A DNA stretch of 64,000 nucleotides from Deltaproteobacteria bacterium (GCA_005879535.1 VBKI01000070.1:105847-169846); one strand, 5' to 3'; shown: positions 8,274 through 18,048, counted from the stretch's first letter. Numbers and translations are program-made. The notes: generated from the letters alone by a model not told the origin.

Positions 8274-9890
8274 ATGCGCGCTGTCATGCTGCTTTGCGCT
8301 CTCCTGGTCGCTTGCGGACCGGTCGCCTCCGGCACCGGTTCGACCGGCGGCCCTTCGATCGATGCCGGCCCGGACACGGACGGAGGAATCGACGGCGGAC
8401 GGCCCATCCAGCAATTTGGACTGCGCATCGGCGTGAACGGCCAGGGCGCTATCCAGTCCATCCCAGCGGGCATCGACTGCGGCCAGGTCTGCGCGGCCTC
8501 GTTCGACGAAGGCACGTCCGTCTCCCTCACCGCGGCTCCCGCGAGCGGCTTCCGATTCGACGGGTGGGGCGGCGCCTGCAGCGGACCCGGCGGGTGCACG
8601 GTGACGATGAAGGCCGAAACCCAGGTCTGGGCAACGTTCGTAGCCATCCCGCCCACCCAGCACGCCGTGACCGTCATTCTCACCGGCACAGGCAGCGGGA
8701 CCGTCTCGTCGCAGCCGAAGGGTATCGATTGTGGCGGCACTTGTTCGGCGACGTTCGACAATGGCACCGGCGTGGCTCTCACTCCTGCGGCCGCCGCCGG
8801 CTCGCAGTTCGGCGGATGGGGCGGCGCCTGCACCGGAACGGCCGGCTGCACGGTGACGATGGATCGCGAGCAAGTGGTCGCGGTGCGCTTCCAGCCCGTC
8901 GCGCCGCCGCCGCAGAAGCTCGCGTACACGATCACGGAAATCCCCGGCGTCGAGGGAAACTCGTCCCTCATGCCCAGCGGGATCGACAGCCGTGGCGACC
9001 TCGTTGGGAGCTACTGGATCACGAACGGCAGCATCGTCGACGCGCACGCCTTCTTCTATGACGTGGGCACGGGCGCGACTCGCCGCATCGGAGGCAACGA
9101 CGGAAGCAGCAGCCAGATGGCGAACGGCGTCAACGATTCCCTGGCAGTCGCTCTCGCAACCAACGCCCGGCCCGGAACCCATCAGCATGGGTTCCTCTGG
9201 CGCGACGGCAATCAGACGGACATTGGTGCCCTTCTAGCCGGGACGAACGGCCCGCAGACGGCGGCCACGGCCATCAACCAGCGTGGCTCCATCGCGGGCT
9301 GGTCGCTGGGCCCGAAGAACTTCCAGCGCGCGGTCCTCTGGGACGGATCCACTCTCCACGATCTCGGCTCTGCAAACGACAACTGGAGCTACGCGTACGC
9401 CATCAACATCGACGGCGTCGTCGCCGGCGCGAGCAGCGTGGCGAGCGACCCGTTCAACACGCATGCCGCGGTCTTCCAGAATGGCACCGTGAAGGACCTC
9501 GGCACGCTCGGCAACCGATGGTCGACGGCGTCCGCCATCAACGATCGGGGGCGGGTCGTCGGCAGTGCCATGACCGCGACGGGAAAGGACATCCACGCCT
9601 TCGTCTACGATCTGCCGGACGGCCCGATGCGCGACGTCTCACCGAGCGCGAACTGCGGACTGTTCGCCGTCAACAACAGCGGCGACGCGGTGGGTTACTG
9701 CACCCCCGACCAGAAGGTCAATCACGGCGTTCTTTGGCACGATGGCGCCTTCATCGACCTGAACGACGCGATCAGCGACCCGTCCTGGTTCATCGGTGCG
9801 GCGCGCGCGATCAACGACCGCGGGCAGATCGCCGTCACCGCAAATCACAATGGCGGCGCGTTCCAGGCGGTCCTGCTGACGCCGCGCTAG
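8274..9890 (+). CDS. Lipoprotein with InlB-type repeats and HAF repeats
   Basis: 538 residues from the ATG at 8274, selected for its GGGAGGA ribosome-binding site and its lipobox LLVAC. After a Gly/Asp-rich linker there are two divergent InlB B-repeat units, each with GIDCG..C..SF/TFD and GWGGAC..GGCTVTM (about residues 60-120 and 130-200), whose four Cys could pair. The remaining 330 residues consist of HAF/HAAFF-type beta repeats (NDSLAVA, NQRGSIAG, NIDGVVAG, NDRGRVVG, NNSGDAVG, NDRGQIAV). It is surface or periplasm facing; the ligand is unknown. The gene ends at a strong terminator. Confidence 0.75.
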   Translation: MRAVMLLCALLVACGPVASGTGSTGGPSIDAGPDTDGGIDGGRPIQQFGLRIGVNGQGAIQSIPAGIDCGQVCAASFDEGTSVSLTAAPASGFRFDGWGGACSGPGGCTVTMKAETQVWATFVAIPPTQHAVTVILTGTGSGTVSSQPKGIDCGGTCSATFDNGTGVALTPAAAAGSQFGGWGGACTGTAGCTVTMDREQVVAVRFQPVAPPPQKLAYTITEIPGVEGNSSLMPSGIDSRGDLVGSYWITNGSIVDAHAFFYDVGTGATRRIGGNDGSSSQMANGVNDSLAVALATNARPGTHQHGFLWRDGNQTDIGALLAGTNGPQTAATAINQRGSIAGWSLGPKNFQRAVLWDGSTLHDLGSANDNWSYAYAINIDGVVAGASSVASDPFNTHAAVFQNGTVKDLGTLGNRWSTASAINDRGRVVGSAMTATGKDIHAFVYDLPDGPMRDVSPSANCGLFAVNNSGDAVGYCTPDQKVNHGVLWHDGAFIDLNDAISDPSWFIGAARAINDRGQIAVTANHNGGAFQAVLLTPR

Positions 9891-9903
9891 AGGCGCGAAA
9901 GGG

Positions 9904-9929
9904 AAAAGGCGGCCCGGCGGCCGCCTTTT
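9904..9929. terminator. Bidirectional intrinsic terminator
   Basis: A perfect 11-bp stem (AAAAGGCGGCC / GGCCGCCTTTT) with a CGGC loop. The A-tract at one side and T-tract at the other let it work in both directions. It lies exactly between the convergent genes ending at 9890 (+) and 9957 (-). Confidence 0.9.
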
Positions 9930-9956
9930 CGCTGCAAGGACCGGGATCAGGTCCGG

Positions 9957-11555
9957 TCAATCGTCGTCGTCGTCGTCGTGGCAGGCCGTTCCGCGCCCGA
10001 TGCAGTTCGCCTTTCCGGTCAGCTGCAGGATGTCGAGACCGGAACCGTTGCGGTCCGTGGCGTAGATGAAGCCGCGATTGTCGACCTCGACGTTGTTCGT
10101 CATGTAGCCGTCGGGTTGAACGGTATTGGCATTCGAGACCGGGACGTAGAAGCCAACTTCGACCGGCCCCTGCGGCTCGCGGATGTCCCATGCGCGGATT
10201 CCACCGGTGAAGTACGCGAGGAACGTCACCCGGCCGTAGAACGGGTTCCTGAAGTTCTCCTCGCTGGAGTGCACGCCGAAGCGCGCGCCTCGCTTGCAGT
10301 AGTTCCCGCGGGGATACCTCTCGCCTGCGCGCGGATCCACCCACATGGTCGAGAGCACCATCGGGCCCTGCCACGGGTTCTGCTCGACGCGCGTGCCCGG
10401 GGGAGCAGTTTTCGAGTTTTCCACGGTCACGTCGACGACGAAGCTCCAGTGCGGCGCTTCCTGGCACAGATCGGCGGTGGCTTCGGAGGCGAGCAGCACG
10501 ACGTCGCGCGTCTTGAACTCGGTGAAGTTGGCATAGCTCGCCGGCTGGAGCCCGAACACCGGCATGCTGGTGTGGCCGCCCTGATCCGGCGACATGTAGA
10601 GGATGCCGACCTGCGGCGCCTCGAGGTCGGCGTTCGTCAGCTTGTCGTCGGTGTTCGCGGCGGGCGTGAGCAACTTCGCGCGGTCCAGGATCTGCATGAC
10701 GCCGTCGTCCCCCACTCCCCACGCGGCGTAGACACGGTTGCCGATCACGTCCGGAGCGCGCGCCAAAAAGGCGGCAGCCTGCGGATGTTCGAACGCCGAG
10801 ATCGCGCCGTGCAGCGAGGGCGGCACCGGACCCGTTCCGTTCGGCTGCGAGCCCGGCAAGCCGAAGGTACGGATGATGGTGGGTGTTGCGTTCGGATTGC
10901 TCCAGTCCGCGATCACCATCGACTGCCCCTGCCGCCACCTCATCCCGGTGGTTGCAGCGACGTCCTTGCTGCCCGGCAAGTACGCGATACCGCTCTTGCA
11001 TTCCCACCAGACCTTGTGCGTGTTGCGGATTCCGCGCAGCGCGCTAGCGAGGAACGGGCTGGTCACGTTGGTGACGTCCCAGACCTCGTACCCTGCGAAC
11101 GAGCTCCCCTGGATGTTGCGCATCAGGTAGACGTGGTTCGGCGTGCCGCGCGGCAGGTCGCTGCCCAGGCACAAGCGCACCATCTGCGCCTGGCCGCCGG
11201 CCGCCGGTACGGGGATGTGGAACTTCTCGACCGGACGCGAAGGATTGGTGGCGTCGATGATCATCGTTCCGTTCAGCTCGAGCGCTCCGCCGTTCAGCGG
11301 ATTCGGCTTCGGAGCGGCAGACGAGTGCGTCCCCGCGAAGGCGATGGTCCGGCCGTCGGGATAGAGAATCACGTTCGGCTGATAGGATGGACGGCCTTGC
11401 AGGTCGACGTGACCCACGCGCCGCATGTTCCTCTGCTCCCCGCTCTGACTGATGCCGCGATCGTCGCGCGCCACCGCTCGTCCGGCCAGCGTTGCTGTGA
11501 CGGCAACAGCCATGCTCGCGAGAACGCGCTTGCGCCCGGTTCCAGAGATCAACAT
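9957..11555 (-). CDS. Secreted LVIVD-type repeat protein with poly-Asp C-terminus
   Basis: 532 residues from the ATG at 11555, chosen for the AGGGGG just upstream and the Sec leader (RKRVLASMAVAVTATLAGRAVA). The body carries repeated strand motifs of the LVIVD/choice-of-anchor propeller kind (HVDLQGRPSYQPNVILYPDG, MIIDATNPSRPVEKF, YEVWDVTNVTSPF, GIRAWDIREPQGPVEVGF, NVEVDNRGFIYATDRNGSGL). Eight or more blades are plausible. The protein ends in CHDDDDDD. Such proteins are usually periplasmic or extracellular with unknown ligands. An acidic tail of the same sort occurs on the tannase at 41099. Confidence 0.75.
   Translation of the reverse strand: MLISGTGRKRVLASMAVAVTATLAGRAVARDDRGISQSGEQRNMRRVGHVDLQGRPSYQPNVILYPDGRTIAFAGTHSSAAPKPNPLNGGALELNGTMIIDATNPSRPVEKFHIPVPAAGGQAQMVRLCLGSDLPRGTPNHVYLMRNIQGSSFAGYEVWDVTNVTSPFLASALRGIRNTHKVWWECKSGIAYLPGSKDVAATTGMRWRQGQSMVIADWSNPNATPTIIRTFGLPGSQPNGTGPVPPSLHGAISAFEHPQAAAFLARAPDVIGNRVYAAWGVGDDGVMQILDRAKLLTPAANTDDKLTNADLEAPQVGILYMSPDQGGHTSMPVFGLQPASYANFTEFKTRDVVLLASEATADLCQEAPHWSFVVDVTVENSKTAPPGTRVEQNPWQGPMVLSTMWVDPRAGERYPRGNYCKRGARFGVHSSEENFRNPFYGRVTFLAYFTGGIRAWDIREPQGPVEVGFYVPVSNANTVQPDGYMTNNVEVDNRGFIYATDRNGSGLDILQLTGKANCIGRGTACHDDDDDD
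9960..9977 (-). repeat. GAC/GAT codon run encoding six C-terminal aspartates
   Basis: Six consecutive Asp codons (five GAC, one GAT) immediately before the stop of the LVIVD protein. A trinucleotide run of this type is prone to length change, which would alter only the acidic tail. Confidence 0.8.
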
Positions 11556-11806
11556 TGGTTCCCCCTGTGGTTGTGGCCGGCCCGGCGAAAGCCGTTCCGA
11601 CGAACATCTGCTGACTGCGGAGACTGCCCCCTCAGCACGGTCGGGACCGACCGGCGAGACAGCGGATGCTCCGCTCACACGTTCCCGTCAAGACGAGTTG
11701 CGTCACGGCATGTTCGAGAATTTCCACCATGTAGTGCGCTTCCCGTCGGACCCCAGAAGGCAGTGCGGTGTTTGCAGAACAGATTCTGGCCGGTTAGGCT
11801 CTGTCT

Positions 11807-12166
11807 GTGCTGCGCCGCGTAATTGCTGCAGTCGCGCTTCTCGGCCTGGCGTCCGCGCCGGTCGTCGGACGGACGCGGCTTCTCTGCCGCTATACGGGCG
11901 TCGAAATCACCGACTGCGCCGAGCAGGAGCTGCCTGGTCAGTCGGTTCTACGAACCGACGGCTGCTGCGACCCGCAAATGACTCGGCCTCTCGCCGCCAC
12001 GATCGGTGCCGAGCGATACGAGCTGGCGTCGCCGATGGTTTGCGCGCTTCCCGTCTCGGTCGCAGCGGATACGCCGGCAATTGCGTTTGCCGTTGTTGCG
12101 CGGGTCTCGCCCGCGGGGGCCGTGGGACCACCCGTCTTTCTGATCACCCGCGCCTTGCTCATCTGA
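11807..12166 (+). CDS. Small exported Cys-containing protein at head of copper island
   Basis: 119 residues from a GTG at 11807. It has a clear signal sequence (VLRRVIAAVALLGLASAPVVG) and a short mature part with five Cys, including a CC pair in TDGCCDPQM, and a hydrophobic end GPPVFLITRALLI. Size, leader, CC pair and GPP-containing tail are shared in outline with the protein at 18873-19226 on the far side of the cus genes. It lies 96 bp before cusC on the same strand. A metal-binding or sensing role is inference from context; no family recognised. Confidence 0.55.
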   Translation: MLRRVIAAVALLGLASAPVVGRTRLLCRYTGVEITDCAEQELPGQSVLRTDGCCDPQMTRPLAATIGAERYELASPMVCALPVSVAADTPAIAFAVVARVSPAGAVGPPVFLITRALLI

Positions 12167-12262
12167 GCCTTCGGGCTGGATTGTCCGCTGCCCTGCCGCG
12201 CATTCGTGTGCGGCACGGTTCGCTGTCCACCCATGCCGTCGCTTGCCGACGGGAGGCACTCA

Positions 12263-13510
12263 ATGGTCGCAGTGTTGTTTGCATTTGCGCTCGCAGCGCC
12301 CTCCCCGCTTCGCCTGGCGGAGTTGCTCCGGGAGGCACGGGAAAAGAATCCCGATCTGAAGGCCGCAGAGGCGCGCACGCAGGCTGCGAGAGAGAGCGTT
12401 TCGCCGGCCGGGGCTCTCGATGACCCGATGCTGATGGTGCAGCTCTGGAACGCGCCGGTGGATTTCTCTTCCATCCCGGTCATGGTCCAGCTCACGCAAC
12501 CGATTCCGCTCGGTGGAAAAAGAGCCGCGCGTACCGATGCCGCCCGCGCCGACGCTTCGATGGCGGAGGCCGAGCTGGCCGGCAAACGGCGGGAGATCGA
12601 AACGCAGGTTGCCTCCGCTTACTTCGATCTGTTCCTCGCCGAGCGGACGCTGGAAGTGGACGACGAGCTGGAGGGCCTCCTGAAGGTGCTCTTGCAGTCG
12701 TCGGAGGCGCGCGTCTCGACCGGCAAGGGCGAGCAGGTGGAGCTCTTGCGCGCGCAAGGTTCGCTCGTCCAGCTCAAATCGGATCGGGAGACCGCAGTCG
12801 ATCACCGCCGATCCGCGTGGTCGCGGCTGGCGTCCTTGCTTGACCGCGATCTGGCCGCGCCCACCGGAACGACCACGCAGCCCGGAATGCTGACGTCACT
12901 GCCGGAGGTGAGCGAATTGCAGCAGCGCGCATTGCGCGAGCGGCCGGAGCTCGCCGCCGCCCGCGCGCAGATCGCAGCGGCCGAGGCCCAGGCGCGGCTG
13001 GCCAAGGCCTCCACGGTACCTGACCTGGGCGTCTTCGCGGCCGAGATGCACGTATTCAGGAACCCTGGCGGCCCGTCGAATTTTCTCTTCGCGGGCGTGC
13101 AAGTAAACCTCCCGATCTTCAGCGGCGGCAAGAACCGCCCGCGCATCGCCTCCGCACAGGCCCTGGTCATCGCGGCGCAGGAGGCAACGCATGCGCTGCG
13201 CAACCGCGTAGCCTCGGAGATCGCCGAGACGTACGCACACCTGCTCGCGGAGCAGCATCAGATCGACCTGCACCACCAGCTCATTCCGATCGCGCGCCAG
13301 ACGGTCGAGAGCGCGCAATCGAGCTACGCCGCGGGGCGCACGGCCTTCGTCATGGTCCTCGACAGCGCGCGCGAGCTGCGCATGCACGAGCTAGATCTGG
13401 CGACGCACTTCGCGATGTACGAACAGCGCCTCGCCGAACTGCAGCGGGCGGTCGGGGCGGATCTGGGACTCGAGCGATCAGCGGAGGCAGGCCATGAAGA
13501 GCGTCATTAG
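12263..13510 (+). CDS. cusC: TolC-family outer-membrane channel of a Cus/Czc efflux pump
   Basis: 415 residues from the ATG at 12263 with GGGAGG six bases upstream; an in-frame start at 12206 has no such site. It has a short leader, then two outer-membrane efflux protein repeats. LRLAELLREAREKNPDLKAAEARTQ opens the first helical hairpin and FAGVQVNLPIFSGGKNRPRI begins the second barrel half. It provides the exit duct for the RND pump encoded by the next two genes, with which it overlaps by 17 bp. Assigned CusC/CzcC by family and operon; copper versus other metals rests on CusA below. Confidence 0.85.
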   Translation: MVAVLFAFALAAPSPLRLAELLREAREKNPDLKAAEARTQAARESVSPAGALDDPMLMVQLWNAPVDFSSIPVMVQLTQPIPLGGKRAARTDAARADASMAEAELAGKRREIETQVASAYFDLFLAERTLEVDDELEGLLKVLLQSSEARVSTGKGEQVELLRAQGSLVQLKSDRETAVDHRRSAWSRLASLLDRDLAAPTGTTTQPGMLTSLPEVSELQQRALRERPELAAARAQIAAAEAQARLAKASTVPDLGVFAAEMHVFRNPGGPSNFLFAGVQVNLPIFSGGKNRPRIASAQALVIAAQEATHALRNRVASEIAETYAHLLAEQHQIDLHHQLIPIARQTVESAQSSYAAGRTAFVMVLDSARELRMHELDLATHFAMYEQRLAELQRAVGADLGLERSAEAGHEERH

Positions 13511-14912
13511 CATCGCGGCGCTGGTCCTTCTCGGTGCCTGCGCGAAGAAGGACGGTTCGGGTGCGCTGCACGCCGGTGACATGCTGGTGCGTGTCCAGCT
13601 CGATCCCGACCCGCCGGTGGCCGGCGACAACGTCCTGTGGATCGAGCTGATGGATGCGCAGGGCAAGGGCATCGACGGCGCACAAATCGGGTTCATCTAC
13701 GACATGGCCGCGATGGGCGCCATGCCCGAGATGAAAGGCGGCGGCGACGTCAAGGCGAAGGGCGGCGGAAGGTACGGGATCACGTATCCGCTCTCGATGT
13801 TGGGCGACTGGACACTCACCCTCGGAATCGACGCTCCCGGACACTCTCACACCGAGTTGCGTCTGAAGGTATCGCCGCCGCACAAGGGCTACACGGTCGA
13901 GACGCGCGGGGCGATGCCGGCGCGCGAAGGCGGGGCGCAGACCATCGAGCTCGCACCTGAGCGGCAGCAGCTGATCGGCGTTGTCTACGCCCGGGTCGAG
14001 CGAAGACCGTTGACCATCACCCTGAGGGCGACCGGCCGCGTCGAGGTGGACGAGACGCAGGTCAGCGAGGTGGTGCTCAAGTACGACGCGTACGTCGAAC
14101 AGCTGTTCGTGGACCAGACCGGGCAGCCGGTAAAGAAGGGTGACCCGCTGCTCACCCTGTACAGCCCCGAGTTGCTCTCGGCGGAGCGGGATTATCTCGT
14201 CGCGCTCCGTACCCCCGGCGTCCCGGGGAGCGAGCAGCTGGTCCGGGCGGCCGAGGAGCGTCTCAAGCTGTGGAACCTCGGTGAGGCGCAAATCGCGCGG
14301 CTGCGCAAGCGAGGCACCGCGGAGCCGCGCGTCGTCATCCGCAGTCCCGCCGACGGAACCGTGCTGGAGAAGAGCGTCGTCGCCGGAACAAGGGCGATGG
14401 CCGGGAACGTGCTTTATCGAATCGGAAATCTGGGACGGATCTGGGTCGTAGCGGACCTGTTCGAATCGGATGCTCCATATATGGAGCCGGGTCTCCCCGC
14501 GACGCTGGCGCTACCGTTCGCGGGCGGCCATTCGCTGAAAGGCACTGTCCAGTTCGTGTATCCGACCGTCGATGAAAAAACGCGATCGGTCAGGGCGCGA
14601 CTGGTCTTTCCCAACGCGCGGCTCTCGCTCAAGCCGGGGATGTTCGCCGACGTGAAAATCGAGGTGCCGCTGGGCTCCCGGCTTTCAGTCCCCGACGATG
14701 CCCTTCTCGCGTCCGGCGAACACCGCTACGCATTCGTGAAGCGCGGTGAAGGAGAGCTGCAGGCCAGGGAAGTCAAGGTCGGCGCGCTCGGCGATTACGA
14801 CGAGGTCCTCGCTGGCCTCAGCGAGGGCGAGGAGGTCGCGACACAGGCAACGTTTCTCTTGTCGAGCGAGGCGCAGCTACGCAGTGCCCTTCCGCGCTGG
14901 AACAATCCGTGA
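13494..14912 (+). CDS. cusB: Efflux RND periplasmic adaptor (CusB-like) with N-terminal FixH/YtkA-like domain
   Basis: 472 residues. Lipoprotein leader with lipobox LLGAC. Residues about 30-135 (VRVQLDPDPPVAGDNVLWIEL to GDWTLTLGI) form an immunoglobulin-like FixH/YtkA-type domain placed before the adaptor. Then come the CusB core: RATGRVEVDETQVSEV, a membrane-proximal barrel, lipoyl halves with YDAYVEQLFVDQTGQPVKKGD and IRSPADGTVLEKSVVAG, and the alpha hairpin between them. It links CusA to CusC and may hand Cu/Ag over in the periplasm. Its stop overlaps the cusA start by 4 bp. Confidence 0.85.
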   Translation: MKSVISIAALVLLGACAKKDGSGALHAGDMLVRVQLDPDPPVAGDNVLWIELMDAQGKGIDGAQIGFIYDMAAMGAMPEMKGGGDVKAKGGGRYGITYPLSMLGDWTLTLGIDAPGHSHTELRLKVSPPHKGYTVETRGAMPAREGGAQTIELAPERQQLIGVVYARVERRPLTITLRATGRVEVDETQVSEVVLKYDAYVEQLFVDQTGQPVKKGDPLLTLYSPELLSAERDYLVALRTPGVPGSEQLVRAAEERLKLWNLGEAQIARLRKRGTAEPRVVIRSPADGTVLEKSVVAGTRAMAGNVLYRIGNLGRIWVVADLFESDAPYMEPGLPATLALPFAGGHSLKGTVQFVYPTVDEKTRSVRARLVFPNARLSLKPGMFADVKIEVPLGSRLSVPDDALLASGEHRYAFVKRGEGELQAREVKVGALGDYDEVLAGLSEGEEVATQATFLLSSEAQLRSALPRWNNP

Positions 14913-17900
14913 TCACCAGGGTCATCGCCTGGTCCGCGAAGAACCGCCTCGCGACGCTGTTGCTCGTCGCACTCGCGAGTGCGTGGGGCGTGCTGTCGCT
15001 GCGGCACACTGCGCTGGATGCGATCCCCGACCTCTCCGACGTCCAGGTGATCATCTTCTCGGAATGGATGGGCCGTGCCCCCGACCTGGTCGAGGACAAC
15101 ATCACGTATCCCGTGGTGTCGTCGCTGCTCGGCTCGCCGCGCGTCACCGCAGTCCGCGGGCAGTCGATGTTCGGCATGTCGTTCGTGAACGTCATCTTCG
15201 AGGACGGCACCGATCTGTACTGGGCGCGCAGCCGCGTGCTGGAGAAGTTGTCGAGCATTTCGAACAAGCTGCCGCGAGGCGTGACACCGATCCTCGGCCC
15301 GGACGCTACCGGCGTCGGCTGGGTGTTCGAATACGCGCTGGTCGACAAGACCGGACACGCGACGCTGCAGCAACTCCAGTCGATCCAGGACTGGAACATC
15401 CGTTACGCGCTTCAGGCGGTGCCGGGCGTGGCAGAGGTCGCGAGCGTCGGCGGGTTCGTGAAGGAGTATCAAATCAATCTCGACCCTGACAGGTTGGCGG
15501 CGCTCAACATCCCGCTCGGCACTGTCGTGAACATGGTCCGCATGTCGAACGCGGACGTGGGTGGTCGGGTCCTGGAAATCAGTGGAACCGAGCACTACGT
15601 GCGCGGCCGCGGCTACGTCAAATCGCCCAAGGACCTGGAGAAGGTCGTGCTGGGCTCGCACATGGGGACGCCGGTGCTGCTGCGCGACGTCGGCACGGTG
15701 CGCATGGGGCCGGCGCAGCGGCGGGGACTTGCGGACCTCGACGGTGAGGGCGAAACGGTGGGCGGAGTCGTCGTCGCGCGCTCGGGCACGAATGCGCTCG
15801 ACGTGATCGACGCGGTCAGGTCGCGCATCGCCGAGCTGAAACCTACCCTGCCGGAAGGGGTGCAGATCGTTCCGACCTACGACCGGTCGCGGCTCATCCG
15901 CGAGAGCATCGCCACGCTGAAGCACACGCTGATTGAAGAGTTGATCGTCGTCACGCTGGTCATCCTGCTCTTCCTGCTCCATTTCCGTTCGACGCTCGTC
16001 CCGGCGCTCCTGCTGCCGATCGCGGTGGTGCTTGCCTTCATTCCCATGAAGCAGATGGGTCTGACCGCGAACATCATGTCCCTGGGCGGGATCGCCATCG
16101 CCATCGGCGCGATGGTCGATGCGGCGATCATCGTCGTCGAGAATGTCCACAAGCGGCTGGAGGCGATCAAACCCGGGGACCAGCGCGCCGAAGTGGTGCT
16201 GCGCGCGCTTCAGGAGGTGGGCCGGCCGATTTTCTTCTCGCTGCTCGTCATCACGGTGGGATTTCTACCCGTATTCACGCTGGAGGGTACTGAAGGCCGC
16301 CTCTTCTCGCCGCTCGCCTGGACCAAGACCTTCTCGATGGCGTTCGCGGCGTTGCTCTCGATCACGCTGGTCCCCGCCATCGCGACCACCTTCATCCGCG
16401 GGAAGATCCGCGACGAGGACCACAATCCGGTCAGCCGTCTTCTCGGCCGCCTGTACGATCCCGTCTGCCGCTTTGCCCTGCGCTTCCGCTGGCCGGTGAT
16501 CGCCGGCGCGCTCGTGCTCATGGCTCTCACGGTGCCTGTAGTGAAGTTCCTCGCCAGCGAATTCATGCCGCCGCTCAACGAGGGCACCCTGCTCTACATG
16601 CCGACCAGCGTTCCCGGCATGAGCGACGCCACCGCGCGAGATGTCCTTCAGCGGCAGGATCAGGTAATCAAGCGATTCCCGGAAGTCGAGAGCGTATTCG
16701 GCAAAGCGGGACGTTTCGACACGCCTACCGACCCAGCCCCACTCTCGATGTTCGAGACCGTCGTGAACCTGAAGCCTGGCGTGAAAGACCTGGACGCGCT
16801 GGTGCGCAAGCTGGATGCCGCGCTGCAATTTGCGGGCATGCCCAACGTCTGGTGGATGCCGATCCAGACGCGCACCGAGATGCTGGCGACCGGCGTGCGC
16901 AGCCCGCTCGGCGTGCTGGTGCTCGGCCCCGACACGAAGGTCATCGATCGGATCGGCGAGGAGATCGAGACGGCGTTGCGCGAAGTTCCCGGAACGCGCA
17001 GCGCGTTCTCGGAACGGATCGGCGGCGGGTATTTCCTCGACTTCGACGTCGATCGTGACCGCGCGGCGCGCTTCGGCCTCAATGTCGGCGACGTCGAGGA
17101 TGCCGTCGAGACCGCCATCGGTGGCCTGACGGTGTCGACCACCGTCGAGGGACGCGAACGCTATCCGGTGACGGTTCGATACGCCCGCGACTTCCGTTCC
17201 GACCTGCAATCGCTCGGGCGCGTGCGAGTCGCCACGATGGACGGAGCGCAGATCGCCCTCGGACAGGTGGCGAATCTGAGATTGCGCACAGGTCCGTCGA
17301 TGCTGCGCGACGAGAACGGACAGCTGGCAGGGTACGTTTTCGCCGACACGAGCCGCCCTATCGATGACTACGTCCACGACGCGAAGAAGGCGGTCGCGGA
17401 CAAGGTCAAGCTCCCGCCGGGTTACCGTCTCGACTGGGCGGGGCAGTACCGCTACCTCGAGCGTGCCAAGGCGCGCCTTGCAATCGTAGTGCCCCTTACG
17501 CTGCTCATCATCTTCATGCTGCTCTTTTTCAACTCGGGGAGCGCAATCGAGGCGGCAATGGTGATGCTCGCCGTCCCCTTCTCCCTGATCGGCGCGTTCT
17601 GGCTGCTCTGGCTGCTTGGCTACAACATGAGCGTCGCGGTGTGGGTCGGACTCATCGCGCTGGCCGGCCTCGATGCGGAGACTGGCATCGTGATGCTTCT
17701 GTACCTCGACCTGGCCTGGAAGGAACGCAAACCATCCACGCGCGACGAGGCGCGTGAGGCCATCGTGCAGGGCGCGGTCAAACGCATCCGGCCAAAAATG
17801 ATGACGGTGGCAACCATCCTGGTCGGCCTGGTGCCGATCCTCTGGTCGCAGGGCACGGGCGCGGACGTGATGAAACGCATCGCCGCGCCGATGGTCGGGG

Positions 17901-18004
17901 GCGTCGTCACCTCTGCCATCCTCGAGCTCGTCGTCTACCCCGCGCTGTACCTCATCTGGAAGGGACGGGGCCTTCCGCAGACCATTCAAGGAGAAGCAGC
18001 ATGA
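14909..18004 (+). CDS. cusA: CusA/CzcA-type heavy-metal RND transporter
   Basis: 1031 residues, full family length. It has twelve membrane segments in two sets and two large periplasmic loops. TM4 contains GAMVDAAIIVVENVHKRLE, the HME-RND proton-relay signature with Asp and Glu. The second loop has LLYMPTSVPGMS and WWMPIQTRTEMLATG, matching the regions that hold the Cu/Ag-binding methionines of E. coli CusA, so copper/silver is more likely than Zn/Co/Cd. Proton-driven export from periplasm or cytoplasm through CusBC. The start is a GTG overlapping cusB. Followed by an ATGA junction to a tiny ORF. Confidence 0.9.
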   Translation: MITRVIAWSAKNRLATLLLVALASAWGVLSLRHTALDAIPDLSDVQVIIFSEWMGRAPDLVEDNITYPVVSSLLGSPRVTAVRGQSMFGMSFVNVIFEDGTDLYWARSRVLEKLSSISNKLPRGVTPILGPDATGVGWVFEYALVDKTGHATLQQLQSIQDWNIRYALQAVPGVAEVASVGGFVKEYQINLDPDRLAALNIPLGTVVNMVRMSNADVGGRVLEISGTEHYVRGRGYVKSPKDLEKVVLGSHMGTPVLLRDVGTVRMGPAQRRGLADLDGEGETVGGVVVARSGTNALDVIDAVRSRIAELKPTLPEGVQIVPTYDRSRLIRESIATLKHTLIEELIVVTLVILLFLLHFRSTLVPALLLPIAVVLAFIPMKQMGLTANIMSLGGIAIAIGAMVDAAIIVVENVHKRLEAIKPGDQRAEVVLRALQEVGRPIFFSLLVITVGFLPVFTLEGTEGRLFSPLAWTKTFSMAFAALLSITLVPAIATTFIRGKIRDEDHNPVSRLLGRLYDPVCRFALRFRWPVIAGALVLMALTVPVVKFLASEFMPPLNEGTLLYMPTSVPGMSDATARDVLQRQDQVIKRFPEVESVFGKAGRFDTPTDPAPLSMFETVVNLKPGVKDLDALVRKLDAALQFAGMPNVWWMPIQTRTEMLATGVRSPLGVLVLGPDTKVIDRIGEEIETALREVPGTRSAFSERIGGGYFLDFDVDRDRAARFGLNVGDVEDAVETAIGGLTVSTTVEGRERYPVTVRYARDFRSDLQSLGRVRVATMDGAQIALGQVANLRLRTGPSMLRDENGQLAGYVFADTSRPIDDYVHDAKKAVADKVKLPPGYRLDWAGQYRYLERAKARLAIVVPLTLLIIFMLLFFNSGSAIEAAMVMLAVPFSLIGAFWLLWLLGYNMSVAVWVGLIALAGLDAETGIVMLLYLDLAWKERKPSTRDEAREAIVQGAVKRIRPKMMTVATILVGLVPILWSQGTGADVMKRIAAPMVGGVVTSAILELVVYPALYLIWKGRGLPQTIQGEAA

Positions 18005-18048
18005 ATTGGATTGTCACCAGCGTCCTGGGTCCTGCAGTCACCGCGTGA
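18001..18048 (+). CDS. 15-residue coupling ORF between cusA and the Lgt-like gene
   Basis: MNWIVTSVLGPAVTA. Its ATG overlaps the cusA stop (ATGA) and its TGA overlaps the next GTG (GTGA). This continuous overlap is what translational coupling needs and would be surprising in random spacer. The peptide itself may matter less than the ribosome traffic it allows. It could instead be the relic of a longer small membrane protein. Confidence 0.35.
   Translation: MNWIVTSVLGPAVTA

Noticed and set aside
11775-11788. CAGAA-CAGA-TTCTG dyad upstream of the copper island as a CueR-type operator
   Set aside because: It is only a 5-bp half-site, lies 18 bp before the GTG, does not match the CueR consensus, and no MerR-family gene is in the window.
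14795-16150. 451-residue minus-strand ORF opposite cusA, and a 574-residue one further along
   Set aside because: They mirror cusA codons; cusA has a complete conserved family sequence.
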